A program made the translations under genes and the position numbers. From Mycolicibacterium baixiangningiae (GTDB lineage: Bacteria; Actinomycetota; Actinomycetes; Mycobacteriales; Mycobacteriaceae), in the NCBI RefSeq assembly GCF_016313185.1, contig NZ_CP066218.1:5022001-5086000 (forward strand): a DNA stretch of 64,000 nt, written 5' to 3'. Below are positions 36,507 to 45,976 of this stretch, piece by piece. The notes below the pieces were generated by a model. That model had not been told where the DNA came from. It was given only the letters and a program-made list of their open reading frames with translations, and searched no databases. How positions within the stretch are numbered: position 1 is the stretch's first letter; the number at the start of each line of letters is the position of its first letter.

Positions 36507-38011
36507 CAGTGGGTTCGGACCCCACCGTCGCAAATCTGTTGGCGCCGTTGGTCGACGTCGACGACCGCGGCGTGTACGCCGCCGGGGAGTTCGTCAGCTG
36601 GCGCGAGCACATCCGGGACGCAGCGGCCCTGGCCGCGGCGCTGCGGGCGCGACTGACGCCGGACAAACCGCCGCATGTCGGTGTGCTGCTCGGCAACACC
36701 CCGTTCTTCTCCAGCGTCCTGGTTGCGGCCGCGCTCGCGGGCCTGGTGCCGGTGGGGCTGAACCCGACGCGGCGGGGTGCGGCGCTGGCGCGTGACATCG
36801 CCCGCGCGGACTGCCAGGTGGTGCTCGCCGACGAGGGCGCCCACGTGCCCGACGGAGTCGACTTCATCGACGTCGAATCGTCGCAGTGGCGAACCGAATT
36901 GGCCGCCCACCGCGACGCCCCGGTGGAGTTCGGGGCCCCGGGCCCCGATGACCTCTTCATGCTGATCTTCACCTCCGGCACGAGCGGTGAGCCCAAGGCC
37001 GTCCGGGTGACCCACGAGAAGGTGGCGTTCCCCGGTCGCATGCTGGCCGACCGGTTCGGCCTGGGTCCGTCGGACACCTGCTACCTGTCCATGCCGCTGT
37101 TCCATTCGAACGCCGTGATGGCCGGATGGGCGGTGGGGGTGGCCGCCGGCGGTTCGTTGGCGTTGCGCCGCAAGTTCTCCGCGTCCCAGTTCATCCCCGA
37201 TGTCCGCCGCTACGGCGCCACCTACGCCAACTACGTGGGCAAGCCGCTGTCCTACATCCTGGCCACACCGCCGCGCACCGACGACGCCGACAATCCGCTG
37301 AAGATCCTGTACGGCAACGAGGGTACGCCACGCGACCTCGACCGGTTCGCGCGCCGGTTCGGCGTCACCGTCGTCGACGGCTTCGGATCGACCGAGGGTG
37401 GGGTGGCGATCGCCCGGACGCCCGGCACCCCCGAGGGGTCCCTCGGTCCGCTCACCGGTGACGTCGCGATCGTCGACGTCGACACCGGCGAACTTTGCGC
37501 ACCGGGGCAGGTCGGCGAACTGGTCAACCCGAACGGCCGCGGGCAATTCCGCGGCTACTACAACGACGAGGCCGCCGAGGCCGAGCGGATGGCGGGCGGG
37601 ATGTACCACACCGGCGACCTGGCCTACCGTGACGAGAACGGCTTCATCTACTTCGCGGGCCGTCTCGGTGACTGGATGCGGGTGGACGGAGAGAACCTCG
37701 GGACCGCGCCCATCGAAAGGATTCTGCTGCGGCACAACGACATCACCGAGGTGGCCGTCTACCCCGTCCCCGATCCGGCGGTGGGTGACCGGGTGATGGC
37801 TGCGCTCGTGCTCGCACCCGGGGCGGAATTCGACCTCGAGAAGTTCCAGGCCTTCCTCGCCGAGCAGTCCGATCTCGGGCCCAAGCAGTGGCCGTCATAC
37901 GTCCGGGTCAGCGACGCCCTCCCGCGCACCGAGACGTTCAAGGTGCTCAAGCGGCACCTGTCGGCAGAAGGCACCGACTGCGCGGATCCGGTGTTCGAGA
38001 TCAGGCGCTGA
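36503..38011 (+). CDS. fadD17: FadD17, acyl-CoA ligase
   Basis: This 502-aa ANL-superfamily enzyme activates a carboxylate with ATP and CoA. The P-loop-like motif IFTSGTSGEPKA, the GFGSTEGG segment, GDLAYRD, and the C-terminal lysine in TFKVLKR are visible. The GTG start overlaps the fadE27 stop (GTGA). The length equals that of M. tuberculosis FadD17, which is placed identically. FadD17 has been assigned to sterol side-chain activation, favouring shorter or C24-type side-chain acids than FadD19; the exact substrate cannot be read here. Confidence 0.93.
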   Translation: MTVGSDPTVANLLAPLVDVDDRGVYAAGEFVSWREHIRDAAALAAALRARLTPDKPPHVGVLLGNTPFFSSVLVAAALAGLVPVGLNPTRRGAALARDIARADCQVVLADEGAHVPDGVDFIDVESSQWRTELAAHRDAPVEFGAPGPDDLFMLIFTSGTSGEPKAVRVTHEKVAFPGRMLADRFGLGPSDTCYLSMPLFHSNAVMAGWAVGVAAGGSLALRRKFSASQFIPDVRRYGATYANYVGKPLSYILATPPRTDDADNPLKILYGNEGTPRDLDRFARRFGVTVVDGFGSTEGGVAIARTPGTPEGSLGPLTGDVAIVDVDTGELCAPGQVGELVNPNGRGQFRGYYNDEAAEAERMAGGMYHTGDLAYRDENGFIYFAGRLGDWMRVDGENLGTAPIERILLRHNDITEVAVYPVPDPAVGDRVMAALVLAPGAEFDLEKFQAFLAEQSDLGPKQWPSYVRVSDALPRTETFKVLKRHLSAEGTDCADPVFEIRR

Positions 38012-38039
38012 CCTCAGCAGTCAGGGCTAGCGTCGGATC

Positions 38040-38753
38040 ATGGTCTATCGGGAGGCGTCTGCACCGGAGCGGTTGCGCGGGCTGGCGGAGTGTCTGTGGA
38101 CGGTGCGCGGGCCACGCCGGTCACGGATTCTGCCCGACGGCTGCATGGACCTGATCGACATGGACGGTGTGGTACTCGTGGCCGGACCCGACACCGAAGC
38201 CTTCGACAGCGAACAGCACTGTGAGGTCGTGCGCGGCATCCGGTTCCGGCCCGGGGTCCTGCCGCGGCTACTCGGCGTACCCGCCGCCGAAGTGCGCAAC
38301 CACCGCGTCGCGCTGCGGGACCTGCGCCCCGACGCAACCGGGGACACCGCGCTGGAAGCCACCACCGGCCTATTGGCCGGCGCTCCGTCCCGCGAGGCCG
38401 CGCCGTGGCCGTTGGCGCAACTGCACGAGGTGACCGCCCGGCTGGCCGGTGGCGCGGAGGTCGGCGCGTTGGCCGACGAGCTGGGCTGGTCGGCGCGCAC
38501 GGTGCAGCGACAGTGCACCGCCGCCTACGGGTACGGCCCGTCGATGGTGCGCCGGGTACTGCGATTCCGGCGCGCGGTCGGCATGGTGCGGGCCGGCACG
38601 GCGGTAGCCGACGCGGCGGCCCGGGCCGGCTATGCCGACCAGCCTCACCTCTACCGCGACGTCCGCGAGTTCGCCGGTGTGCCGCTGGGTCAGCTCTGCA
38701 GCGGCGCGAACAAATCCACCGAGGTGCCGTCGGGGTCGGTGACCGTCGCGTAG
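38040..38753 (+). CDS. AraC-family transcriptional regulator
   Basis: This 237-aa protein has an N-terminal ligand-type domain (about 1-110, with RILPDGCMDLI, a motif of the DUF6597 group) and a C-terminal AraC DNA-binding domain of two helix-turn-helices (about 135-225, with LADELGWSARTVQRQ and AARAGYADQPHLYRDVREFAG). It begins 28 bases after fadD17 but has its own likely start at ATG 38040. Its last 64 bases overlap, tail to tail, the VOC gene on the other strand, and that pair may be functionally linked. The effector is unknown. Confidence 0.88.
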   Translation: MVYREASAPERLRGLAECLWTVRGPRRSRILPDGCMDLIDMDGVVLVAGPDTEAFDSEQHCEVVRGIRFRPGVLPRLLGVPAAEVRNHRVALRDLRPDATGDTALEATTGLLAGAPSREAAPWPLAQLHEVTARLAGGAEVGALADELGWSARTVQRQCTAAYGYGPSMVRRVLRFRRAVGMVRAGTAVADAAARAGYADQPHLYRDVREFAGVPLGQLCSGANKSTEVPSGSVTVA

Positions 38754-39085
38754 CGCTGTCCCCATGGCGCGTCGAACGGCTTCAGAATCCCGGGATGTCC
38801 TGCCGCGACGAGACTTTCGAACAGCGCGTCGACCTGCTCCGGTGCGGTCACGCCGAACGCGATCGCCAACCGGCCGGGTGCGTCCGGCGGCGTCCAGCCG
38901 GGGTGCATCCCGGCGATGACCTCTTCGGTGTCGAAGGCCAACCGGTTGCCGCCCGGGAGCGCGACCTCGACATGCGGACCTTCGGCCGCGGGCACCGTCA
39001 GCCCGAGTAACCGATAGAACGCCAGTGACCGTTCGATGTCCTTCGCGACGATCTCGATGACCGTCGACGTCACCTGCATGTCCAT
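38690..39085 (-). CDS. VOC-family (glyoxalase-like) protein
   Basis: This 131-aa protein has the paired beta-alpha-beta-beta-beta pattern of the vicinal oxygen chelate fold: VIEIVAKDIERSLAFYRLLG at the start and GQRYATVTDPDGTSVDLF near the end. Metal ligands typical of true glyoxalase I are not complete, so it may be a binding protein or a dioxygenase-like enzyme. ATG at 39085 is preferred to the upstream in-frame start, because the VOC fold begins there. It overlaps the AraC gene end by 64 bases. No substrate can be named. Confidence 0.85.
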   Translation of the reverse strand: MDMQVTSTVIEIVAKDIERSLAFYRLLGLTVPAAEGPHVEVALPGGNRLAFDTEEVIAGMHPGWTPPDAPGRLAIAFGVTAPEQVDALFESLVAAGHPGILKPFDAPWGQRYATVTDPDGTSVDLFAPLQS

Positions 39086-39150
39086 GGCACCGACGCTATT
39101 CGCCCCATCGTCGGGTGTCGTGGACGAATCGGACAGGAGCCGCCGACGGG

Positions 39151-40242
39151 TCAACCATCGCCGGCCGCGTCGGCTTCGCCGCCGGGCGGCGCCGGTAGCG
39201 CCAACTGTTCTCGTAGGTAGCGCCAGGCCACCGCGATCAACGCGGCCGCCGGTGCCGCGAGCAACGCACCGACGACACCGGCAAGCTGTCCGCCGACGAC
39301 CACCCCCAGCAGAATCACCGTGGGATGCAGATGCAGACCCTTGCCCTGCAGGAGCGGCTGGAAAACGTTGCCCTCCAGTTGCTGCACCACCAGGATGATC
39401 GCCAGCACGATCAGCGCGGCAGTGAACCCGTTGCTGACCAGCGCGATCAGCACGGCCACGGCGCCGGCGAACAACGCGCCGATGATGGGGACGAACGCCG
39501 CGACGAAGGTGAGCACGGTCAGCGGTAGCACCAGCGGCACCCCAACGATGAGCAGTCCGGCACCGATGAACACCGCGTCGATCAGCCCGACCACCGCCTG
39601 AGACCGCACGAAGGAACCGAGCACGTCGTATCCCCGTGACATGAGCTCGGGGACGTGCACCGCCGCGTTGCCGGGCAGTTGGTCACGAAGCCATGGCAGG
39701 AAACGGGGACCGTCCTTGAGGTAGAAGAACAGCAAGACCACGCTCAGCAGCGCTGTCACGATGCCGCTGATCACGGTTCCCACGCCGCCGGCAACCGCGC
39801 CGGCGATGTCGGTTGCGGAATTCTTGATCTCGTTCACCGCGCCGTCGATTGCCCGGCCGAATTGATCGTCGTGCAGGTTGAGCGGCGGTCCCTGCACCCA
39901 TTGCCGAAGCGATTCCACACCCCGGGCCACCCCGTCGGCGACCTGGCCGGACTGCGAGGCGACGGGGATGACGATCAGCGCGGCTATCCCCACCAGGAGC
40001 ACGACGAACGTCACGGTCACCGCTCCCGCCGCAGCCAGGGCCGGCCAGCCGCGCCGACGGAGGAACCGGGCCACCGGCCACGTCAGGGTGCTCAGCAGAA
40101 GCGCGAGGATGATCGGCCACACGGCCACCCAGACTTTTCCGACGAGCCACAGCGTCACCGCAGCCGCGACAGCCACCACCAGCGCCCACGTAGAGAACCG
40201 GGCCGCATCCCGCAGCGCCGCCCGCGCTCGGCGAGGATCCAT
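39151..40242 (-). CDS. AI-2E (PerM)-family membrane transporter
   Basis: This protein of about 363 aa has seven to eight membrane helices in the AI-2E/PerM arrangement: two N-terminal helix pairs, a soluble loop (about 105-185), and a C-terminal bundle with the family segment PLLQGKGLHLHPTVILLGVVVGGQLAG. Members export small molecules or act in sodium/proton exchange; the autoinducer role applies only to some. ATG at 40242 is used; an earlier in-frame start at 40305 would add 21 poorly conserved residues. It ends 65 bases upstream of the VOC start on the same strand. Confidence 0.88.
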   Translation of the reverse strand: MDPRRARAALRDAARFSTWALVVAVAAAVTLWLVGKVWVAVWPIILALLLSTLTWPVARFLRRRGWPALAAAGAVTVTFVVLLVGIAALIVIPVASQSGQVADGVARGVESLRQWVQGPPLNLHDDQFGRAIDGAVNEIKNSATDIAGAVAGGVGTVISGIVTALLSVVLLFFYLKDGPRFLPWLRDQLPGNAAVHVPELMSRGYDVLGSFVRSQAVVGLIDAVFIGAGLLIVGVPLVLPLTVLTFVAAFVPIIGALFAGAVAVLIALVSNGFTAALIVLAIILVVQQLEGNVFQPLLQGKGLHLHPTVILLGVVVGGQLAGVVGALLAAPAAALIAVAWRYLREQLALPAPPGGEADAAGDG

Positions 40243-40399
40243 CACGGTCGCGCGGCCCACGGTCTGGACGTCACCCAAGTCAGTAGCACCGTCACATGAT
40301 CGCAAACCGTGGGAACCGCTTGAAGAGTCGACCTAATGGGTAGTAGGGCTTAGTAAGTCGTTGCGAAGCAACGAGCTGACCAGGAATGGAGTAGTCGCC

Positions 40400-40870
40400 A
40401 TGACCGATAGTCGGGTTCCGCGTCGTTTCCGTGTCGCGGCAGGGATAGCCGCTGGTATCGCTGTCGGCACGCTGACCGTGGCGTGCGGCGGAGGTGAAAG
40501 CGGTTCCGAATCGTCGACCTCGAGCACGACTCCCACCACCAGCGTGACCACCGCGCCGACCACGGCGCCGACGTCGCCCGCGGCACCGCCGGCCGGCACC
40601 GGGGCGCCGGGGGCGGGTGCCGGACCGGGTGGAGCTACCGCAGGTGTGCCGGGTGCCGGAGCGGGTGCCGGACCGGGCGGAGCCTCCGCAGGCGTGCCGG
40701 GTGCCGGCGCGGAGGCCGGACCGGGCGGAGCCTCCGCAGGCGTGCCGGGTGCCGGCGCGGAGGCCGGACCGGGTGGAGCGTCCGTAGGCGTGCCGGGTGC
40801 CGGCGCGGAGGCCGGCCCTGATGGCGCCGGCGCCTGCGCCGGTGGCATCTGCGTCGGGACGGGTGGCTAG
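40400..40870 (+). CDS. Repeat-rich putative lipoprotein
   Basis: This 156-aa protein has a signal peptide ending in the lipobox-like LTVAC (Cys29), a Ser/Thr-rich linker, and a glycine/alanine/proline-rich region built of 16-residue repeats (GAGAEAGPGGASAGVP) from about residue 85 to 148. Two cysteines lie at the end (GACAGGIC). ATG at 40400 with GGAG upstream is the start. The composition recalls PE_PGRS-like or elastin-like proteins but there is no PE domain. The function is unknown; a surface or cell-wall role is inferred from the lipobox. Repeat copy number may vary among strains. Confidence 0.75.
   Translation: MTDSRVPRRFRVAAGIAAGIAVGTLTVACGGGESGSESSTSSTTPTTSVTTAPTTAPTSPAAPPAGTGAPGAGAGPGGATAGVPGAGAGAGPGGASAGVPGAGAEAGPGGASAGVPGAGAEAGPGGASVGVPGAGAEAGPDGAGACAGGICVGTGG
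40652..40843. repeat. 48-bp tandem repeat, four units, inside the lipoprotein gene
   Basis: Four 48-bp units encode GAGAxAGPxGASAGVP-type repeats; the middle two are nearly identical at DNA level, and a shortened unit precedes them from about 40610. In-frame length means gain or loss of a unit keeps the protein intact. Confidence 0.85.
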
Positions 40871-40896
40871 CCACCCCGCCTGACCCACGGGTCCGA

Positions 40897-40938
40897 GACA
40901 GTAGCCGTGCGCCGTTCTCGCGGCGCACGGCTACTGTC
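40897..40938. terminator. Perfect 18-bp stem-loop between the lipoprotein gene and terC
   Basis: Arms at 40897-40914 and 40921-40938 are perfect inverted repeats of 18 bases around a TTCTCG loop. It starts 26 bases after the lipoprotein stop and ends 45 bases before the TerC start. No T-run follows, as in many mycobacterial terminators. Confidence 0.8.
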
Positions 40939-40983
40939 GACTGGGAAACGTCTGAGGCTGGCTAGCGGCTCGCGGAGGTAGGC

Positions 40984-42210
40984 ATGGACGTCCCAACCTG
41001 GGTGTGGGGATTGACGATCGCCGGCATCGTCGGGCTCTTGGCGTTCGACTTCTTCTTCCACGTCCGCAAGGCACACGTCCCGACGCTGAAAGAGGCGGCG
41101 GTGTGGTCGGCCCTCTATGTCGGCATCGCGGTGCTGTTCGGCGTCGGCGTCCTGGTTTTCGGGGGATCCGAAGCGGGGTCGGAGTACTTCGCCGGCTACG
41201 TCACCGAGAAGGCGCTGTCGGTCGACAACCTCTTCGTCTTCCTCATCATCATGGCGAGCTTCCGTGTGCCCCGCGAGGACCAACAGAAGGTGCTGCTGTT
41301 CGGCATCGTCTTCGCCCTGATCGCCCGCACCGGCTTCATCTTCCTCGGCGCCGCGCTCATCAACACGTTCGCGTGGATCTTCTACCTGTTCGGGCTCATC
41401 CTGCTCCTCACCGCGGGCAACATGCTCAAGCCCGAAGGCGGTGAGGACTCCCACAAAGCCGACAACTTCGTCATCCGCATCGCCAAGAAAGTCCTGCCCG
41501 CCACCGATCACTACGACGGCGACAAGCTGTTCACGATGCAGGACGGCAAGCGGGTGATGACGCCGATGCTGTTGGTCATGGTCGCCATCGGGGGCACCGA
41601 CATCCTCTTCGCCCTCGACTCGATCCCGGCAATCTTCGGTCTCACCCAGGACGTGTTCATCGTCTTCACGGCGACGGCGTTCTCGCTGCTGGGACTGCGG
41701 CAGCTCTACTTCCTCATCGACGGCCTGCTCGACCGGCTCATCTACCTCGCCTACGGCCTGGCCGCGATCCTCGGTTTCATCGGCGTGAAGCTGATCCTGC
41801 ATGCGTTGCACGAGAACAACGTGCCGTTCATCAACGACGGCGAGCCGGTGCCGGTGGTCGAGGTCAGCACCAGCCTGTCACTGTCGGTGATCGTCGGCGT
41901 GCTCGTGGTCACCGTCGCCGCCTCCCTGTTCAGTCGAAAAGGCAGGGCCCAGACCGCGATCAACAACGCCCGGCGCCACGCCACGGCCTACCTCGATTCG
42001 GAATACACCCGCGACGCCGCCGAACGTGAACGCATCTTCGGCAAGCTGCTCCAGGAACGGGATCAGATCCTCGCGCTCGGCCCGAAGTACCGGCAGATGG
42101 TGCGCGACGAACCGGCGCTGATGGAATTGCTCGACCGCGCCGCCGACAAGCACGACGAAGCCGTCGACCGAGGCCAGGCCGAGCCGTTCACCCCGAAGGG
42201 CCTGACCTAG
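40984..42210 (+). CDS. TerC-family membrane protein
   Basis: This 408-aa protein has about nine membrane helices and TerC/Alx-type motifs: the acidic EKALSVDNLFVF segment, GGTDILFALDSIPAIFGLT, and a soluble C-terminal tail of about 80 residues. Family members move or protect against metal ions such as manganese, or support tellurite resistance, and some help load metal onto exported proteins. ATG at 40984 follows GGAGGTA. No manganese riboswitch fold was recognised in the short leader. The gene is convergent with the nitronate monooxygenase-like gene, ending 3 bases from it. Confidence 0.92.
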   Translation: MDVPTWVWGLTIAGIVGLLAFDFFFHVRKAHVPTLKEAAVWSALYVGIAVLFGVGVLVFGGSEAGSEYFAGYVTEKALSVDNLFVFLIIMASFRVPREDQQKVLLFGIVFALIARTGFIFLGAALINTFAWIFYLFGLILLLTAGNMLKPEGGEDSHKADNFVIRIAKKVLPATDHYDGDKLFTMQDGKRVMTPMLLVMVAIGGTDILFALDSIPAIFGLTQDVFIVFTATAFSLLGLRQLYFLIDGLLDRLIYLAYGLAAILGFIGVKLILHALHENNVPFINDGEPVPVVEVSTSLSLSVIVGVLVVTVAASLFSRKGRAQTAINNARRHATAYLDSEYTRDAAERERIFGKLLQERDQILALGPKYRQMVRDEPALMELLDRAADKHDEAVDRGQAEPFTPKGLT

Positions 42211-42213
42211 TGA

Positions 42214-43335
42214 TCAGCCCTCGCGGATGCCGTCCAGCCGCTTCGACGCCTCCTCGAAACCGTCGACCAGTTCGGCGATGATGTCGGTGACGGGGCGGAT
42301 CTCGTTCATCCGGCCGACGATCTGACCGACGGGCATCGACACCGTGTCCGGGTTGTCCGATTCGTTCATCCGCTGATGCGCCTCGCTGACGAGGATGTTC
42401 TGCAGCGGCATCGGCAGCGGCTCCGGCGCTTCGGGGGCTTCCCAGGCCTCGGTCCACTTCGTCTTCAGCAGACGGGCCGGCTTGCCGGTGTAGATGCGGC
42501 GGCGCACGGTGTCGCTGGAGGTGGCGCGCAGCATCGCCTCCTGGATGGTCGACACCCCGCTCGGTTTGCGGTGTCCCAGATCGTATTCCGCGGCGGTCAG
42601 GAACGCCGACCCCATCCACACACCCGATGCGCCGAGCGCGAGCGCGGCGGCGACCTGGCGACCCGTGCCGATTCCGCCGGCCGCCAGCACCGGCGCCCTG
42701 CCGTCGAGCGCGTCGACGATCTCCGGCCACAGGACCATCGAGCCGATCTCACCGGTGTGCCCGCCGGCCTCATGGCCTTGGGCAACGACGATGTCGACGC
42801 CGTTGTCGACATGTCGTTGGGCGTGTTTGGCGCTGCCGGCCAGCGCCGCGACGGGCACCCCGGCCTCGTGCACCTGGTCGATGACGTCCTTGGGCGGGGA
42901 GCCCAGCGCGTTGGCGATCAGCTTGATCGGATGCTTGAGCGCGACCTCGACGTGGCTGCGGGCCACCGAGTGCAGCCAGCCCAGCACGCCTTCGTTGCGG
43001 GTCCCATCCTCGGGCAGCGGCGGCACCCCGAGGTCGGCGAGCGTCTTGTCGACGAAGTCGCGGTGGCTCTGCGGGATCAGTTTGTTGATGTCGACCGCGG
43101 TGCCCTCGGTGGGGATCTTCGCCGGCATCACGACATCCACGCCGTACGGCTTGCCGTCGGTGTTCTCGTCCATCCACTGCAGCGCGTTCTCGAGGTCGTC
43201 GGAGTCGTTGAACCGCACGCACCCCAGCACACCCATACCGCCGGCGCGGGTGACGGCGGCGGCCACCTTCTCCGACGGGGTGAAGACGAAGATGGGGTAG
43301 TCGATCCCGAAGCGGTCACACAGTTCGGTACGCAT
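42214..43335 (-). CDS. Nitronate monooxygenase / 2-nitropropane dioxygenase-like flavoprotein
   Basis: This 373-aa FMN-dependent TIM-barrel enzyme shows GGMGVLGCV near the start, AQGHEAGGHTG with the family's catalytic histidine, and AAGGIGTGRQVAAALALGA for phosphate binding. Family members oxidise nitronates, or in steroid degraders act as flavin reductases/hydratases on CoA thioesters (IpdC is a relative). It lies 5 bases downstream of fadD19 on the same strand, so it is likely co-transcribed and KstR-controlled. A role in sterol side-chain or ring-acid catabolism is inferred from that linkage only. ATG at 43335 is the start. Confidence 0.88.
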   Translation of the reverse strand: MRTELCDRFGIDYPIFVFTPSEKVAAAVTRAGGMGVLGCVRFNDSDDLENALQWMDENTDGKPYGVDVVMPAKIPTEGTAVDINKLIPQSHRDFVDKTLADLGVPPLPEDGTRNEGVLGWLHSVARSHVEVALKHPIKLIANALGSPPKDVIDQVHEAGVPVAALAGSAKHAQRHVDNGVDIVVAQGHEAGGHTGEIGSMVLWPEIVDALDGRAPVLAAGGIGTGRQVAAALALGASGVWMGSAFLTAAEYDLGHRKPSGVSTIQEAMLRATSSDTVRRRIYTGKPARLLKTKWTEAWEAPEAPEPLPMPLQNILVSEAHQRMNESDNPDTVSMPVGQIVGRMNEIRPVTDIIAELVDGFEEASKRLDGIREG

Positions 43336-43340
43336 GATGA

Positions 43341-44990
43341 TTACTTGGCTCCAACATGATTGGCGTGGGTCTCGTCCGCGGGACGGGACTCGGTGTGGGC
43401 TTTGGCCCAGCGGTAATCGGGCTTGCCGGCGGGGGTGCGCTGGATCTCGTCGGCCCACCAGATCTTGCGCGGCACCTTGTATCCCGCGATCTCGTTGCGG
43501 ATGAACGTGTCGAGTTCGGCCAGTGACGGCGTGGCACCCTCGCGGCGCTGGACGACGGCCGCGACGCACTGGCCGTAGCGCTCGTCGGGAACTCCGACCA
43601 CCAGCGCGTCGAAGACGTCCTGATGGCCCTTGAGGGCGCCCTCGACCTCTTCGGGGTAGATCTTCTCGCCGCCGCTGTTGATCGACTGCGAGCCGCGCCC
43701 GAGCATCGTCACACTGCCGTCCTCCTCGACGGTGGCGTAGTCACCGGGGATCGCGTAGCGCACACCGTTGATCGTGCGGAACGTCTCGGCGGTCTTCTTC
43801 TCGTCCTTGTAGTACCCGACCGGGATGTGGCCGGCTTTGGCGATCATCCCCCGCACACCGCTCCCGGGCGTGACGTGGTTGCCGTCGTCATCGATCACCG
43901 AGACGTTCTTGTCGATCGTCACGCGCGGACCGCCGGTGTGGGTCTGGCCCTTGGCCACCACGCTCGAGCCGCCGAATCCGGTCTCCGACGAGCCGATCGA
44001 GTCGGTGATGATCCGGTTGGGCAGCAGTTCGAGCAGTTGGTCTTTGAGGCTTGGCGAGAACAGCGCCGCGGTGCTCGCCAACAGGAACAGGCTCGACAGG
44101 TCGAACTCGTCACCGTGCTCCTGGTGGGCGATCAGCGCGTCGAGCAGCGGGCGGGCCATCGCGTCACCGGTGAAGAACAGCAGGTTCACCTTGTGCTTCG
44201 CGCAGGTGCGCCACACCTCCTCCGGGTCGAACTCCGGCACCAGCACGACGGTCTGCCCCGCGAACAGCGCCATCCAGGTGGCCGACTGCGTCGCGCCGTG
44301 GATCATCGGCGGGATCGGGTAGCGGATCATCGGGGCGTTCTCGGCGGCCTGCTTGGCCAACCCGTACTCGTCGGCGATCGGCTCACCGGTGGCGAAGTCG
44401 GTGCCGCCGAACAACACTCGGTAGATGTCCTCGTGGCGCCACATCACGCCCTTGGGGAAACCGGTGGTGCCGCCGGTGTAGAGCAGGTAGATGTCGTCCT
44501 CGCTGCGCGGGCCGAAGTCGCGTTCGGGCGAACCCTGCTCCAGCGCGGCGTAGAACTCGACACCGCCGTAGCCCGAGTGGTCCTCGCTGCTGCCGTCCTC
44601 GACCACCAGAACGGTCGTGACGGCCGGGGTCTCGGGCAGGACGTTGGCGACGCGGGGGCTGTACTGGCGCTCGTGGATCAACGCCACCATGTCGGAGTTC
44701 TCGAACAGGTACCGCAGTTCGCCCTCGACGTAGCGGAAGTTGATGTTGACCGCGATGGCACCGGCTTTGACGATGCCGACCATGGCGATCACGATCTCGA
44801 TGCGGTTGCGGCAGTACAGGCCGACCTTGTCGTCCTTCTTGACGCCCTGGTCGATCAGGTAGTGCGCCAGGCGGTTGGCCCTCTCCTCCAGTTCGCCGTA
44901 GGTCAGCGTCTGGTCGCCGCTGATGAGGGCGACACGGTCAGGCACAGCGTCGACGGCGTGCTCGGCAAGATCCGCAATGTTCAGGGCCAC
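43341..44990 (-). CDS. fadD19: FadD19, steroid side-chain acyl-CoA ligase
   Basis: This 549-aa ANL enzyme matches Rv3515c in position and over most of its length. It activates the C26 carboxylate of the sterol side chain; in rhodococci it is needed for C24-branched plant sterols. Motifs are [34 protein letters not shown] and the C-terminal lysine in [12 protein letters not shown]. The GTG start at 44990 is followed by [11 protein letters not shown], as in the family. A KstR site lies 11 bases upstream, so the transcript may have a very short leader or none. Confidence 0.95.
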   Translation of the reverse strand: MALNIADLAEHAVDAVPDRVALISGDQTLTYGELEERANRLAHYLIDQGVKKDDKVGLYCRNRIEIVIAMVGIVKAGAIAVNINFRYVEGELRYLFENSDMVALIHERQYSPRVANVLPETPAVTTVLVVEDGSSEDHSGYGGVEFYAALEQGSPERDFGPRSEDDIYLLYTGGTTGFPKGVMWRHEDIYRVLFGGTDFATGEPIADEYGLAKQAAENAPMIRYPIPPMIHGATQSATWMALFAGQTVVLVPEFDPEEVWRTCAKHKVNLLFFTGDAMARPLLDALIAHQEHGDEFDLSSLFLLASTAALFSPSLKDQLLELLPNRIITDSIGSSETGFGGSSVVAKGQTHTGGPRVTIDKNVSVIDDDGNHVTPGSGVRGMIAKAGHIPVGYYKDEKKTAETFRTINGVRYAIPGDYATVEEDGSVTMLGRGSQSINSGGEKIYPEEVEGALKGHQDVFDALVVGVPDERYGQCVAAVVQRREGATPSLAELDTFIRNEIAGYKVPRKIWWADEIQRTPAGKPDYRWAKAHTESRPADETHANHVGAK

Positions 44991-45000
44991 GGACCCAAAT

Positions 45001-45014
45001 TAGAACGTGTTACA
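45001..45014. promoter_or_regulatory. KstR operator shared by fadD19 and echA19
   Basis: TAGAACGTGTTACA matches the KstR consensus at every fixed position and is identical to the site at 34140. It lies 11 bases from the fadD19 start and 46 bases from the echA19 start, within the divergent promoter. Confidence 0.9.
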
Positions 45015-45059
45015 TTTCCTGACAAGTCTGTGGCATCGACGCTGGAAGGCGAACGGTCT

Positions 45060-45869
45060 GTGAGTGACGTAGAAAATACGGAAAAAGGCCCCGACGCACT
45101 GGTTGAGCAGCGCGGACACACGCTCCTCGTGACACTGAACCGGCCCGAGGCACGCAACGCACTTTCGACCGAGATGCTCTCGATCATGGTCGAGGCGTGG
45201 GACCGCGTCGACAGCGATCCGGAGATCCGTTCGTGCATCCTCACCGGGGCCGGTGGTTACTTCTGCGCCGGGATGGACCTCAAGGCCGCCACCGCCAAAC
45301 CGCCGGGCGACTCGTTCAAGGACGGCAGCTACGACCCGTCGCGTATCGACGCCCTGCTCAAGGGCCGCCGCCTGACGAAACCGCTGATCGCCGCCGTTGA
45401 GGGCCCGGCGATCGCCGGCGGCACGGAGATCCTGCAGGGCACCGACATCCGCATTGCCGGTGAGAGCGCGAAATTCGGTATCTCCGAGGCGAAGTGGAGC
45501 CTGTACCCGATGGGCGGGTCGGCGGTCCGGCTGGTTCGGCAGATCCCGTACACCATCGCGTGCGACCTGCTGCTGACCGGACGGCACATCACCGCCGCCG
45601 AGGCGCTGGAGTACGGGCTGATCGGTCACGTGGTGCCGGACGGCACCGCGCTGGACAAGGCGCTCGAGATCGCCGAGGTGATCAACAACAACGGCCCGCT
45701 GGCGGTGCAGGCCATCCTGCGGTCCATCCGGGAGACCGAAGGCCTGCACGAGAACGAGGCGTTCAAGATCGACACCAAGATCGGCATCGAGGTCTTCGTG
45801 AGCGAGGACGCAAAGGAAGGCCCGCGGGCGTTCAAGGAGAAACGGGCGCCGAACTTCAAGATGCGCTGA
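45060..45869 (+). CDS. echA19: EchA19, enoyl-CoA hydratase of sterol side-chain degradation
   Basis: This 269-aa crotonase hydrates the alpha,beta-unsaturated acyl-CoA made by the steroid acyl-CoA dehydrogenases. The oxyanion-hole segments CAGMDLKA and [10 protein letters not shown] are present, followed by [20 protein letters not shown], a stretch closely matching Rv3516. The frame is open upstream, but GTG at 45060 with GGAAGG upstream gives a start close to that of the known protein. It is divergent from fadD19 across a KstR site. Confidence 0.94.
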   Translation: MSDVENTEKGPDALVEQRGHTLLVTLNRPEARNALSTEMLSIMVEAWDRVDSDPEIRSCILTGAGGYFCAGMDLKAATAKPPGDSFKDGSYDPSRIDALLKGRRLTKPLIAAVEGPAIAGGTEILQGTDIRIAGESAKFGISEAKWSLYPMGGSAVRLVRQIPYTIACDLLLTGRHITAAEALEYGLIGHVVPDGTALDKALEIAEVINNNGPLAVQAILRSIRETEGLHENEAFKIDTKIGIEVFVSEDAKEGPRAFKEKRAPNFKMR

Positions 45870-45887
45870 CGGCCTCTTCCGGTTCGC

Positions 45888-45942
45888 CGAACGTGCGCTG
45901 AGTGCGACTTTCGCCCGATTCTTCGCAGGGAGCGCACGTTCG
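45888..45942. repeat. Palindromic intergenic repeat, copy 1
   Basis: CGAACGTGCGCT (45888-45899) and AGCGCACGTTCG (45931-45942) are perfect 12-base inverted arms around a 31-base centre with partial symmetry (AGTGCGA / TTCGCAG). It lies 19 bases after the echA19 stop and may act as a terminator. A related element lies at 46295-46349. Confidence 0.75.
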
Positions 45943-45976
45943 ACGCAGTGTCGGAGCCTGTCGGCACACTCCCCGC

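Noticed and set aside
40600..40860. Repeat array considered as a CRISPR
   Set aside because: Units are contiguous, in frame and without spacers; they are coding tandem repeats.
40871..40983. Manganese (yybP-ykoY) riboswitch before terC
   Set aside because: The leader is only about 110 bases and is dominated by a terminator-like hairpin; no riboswitch core was recognised.
43623..45059. A long in-frame extension upstream of echA19, antisense to fadD19
   Set aside because: It is an open frame with no stop but shadows fadD19; the real echA19 start is near 45060.
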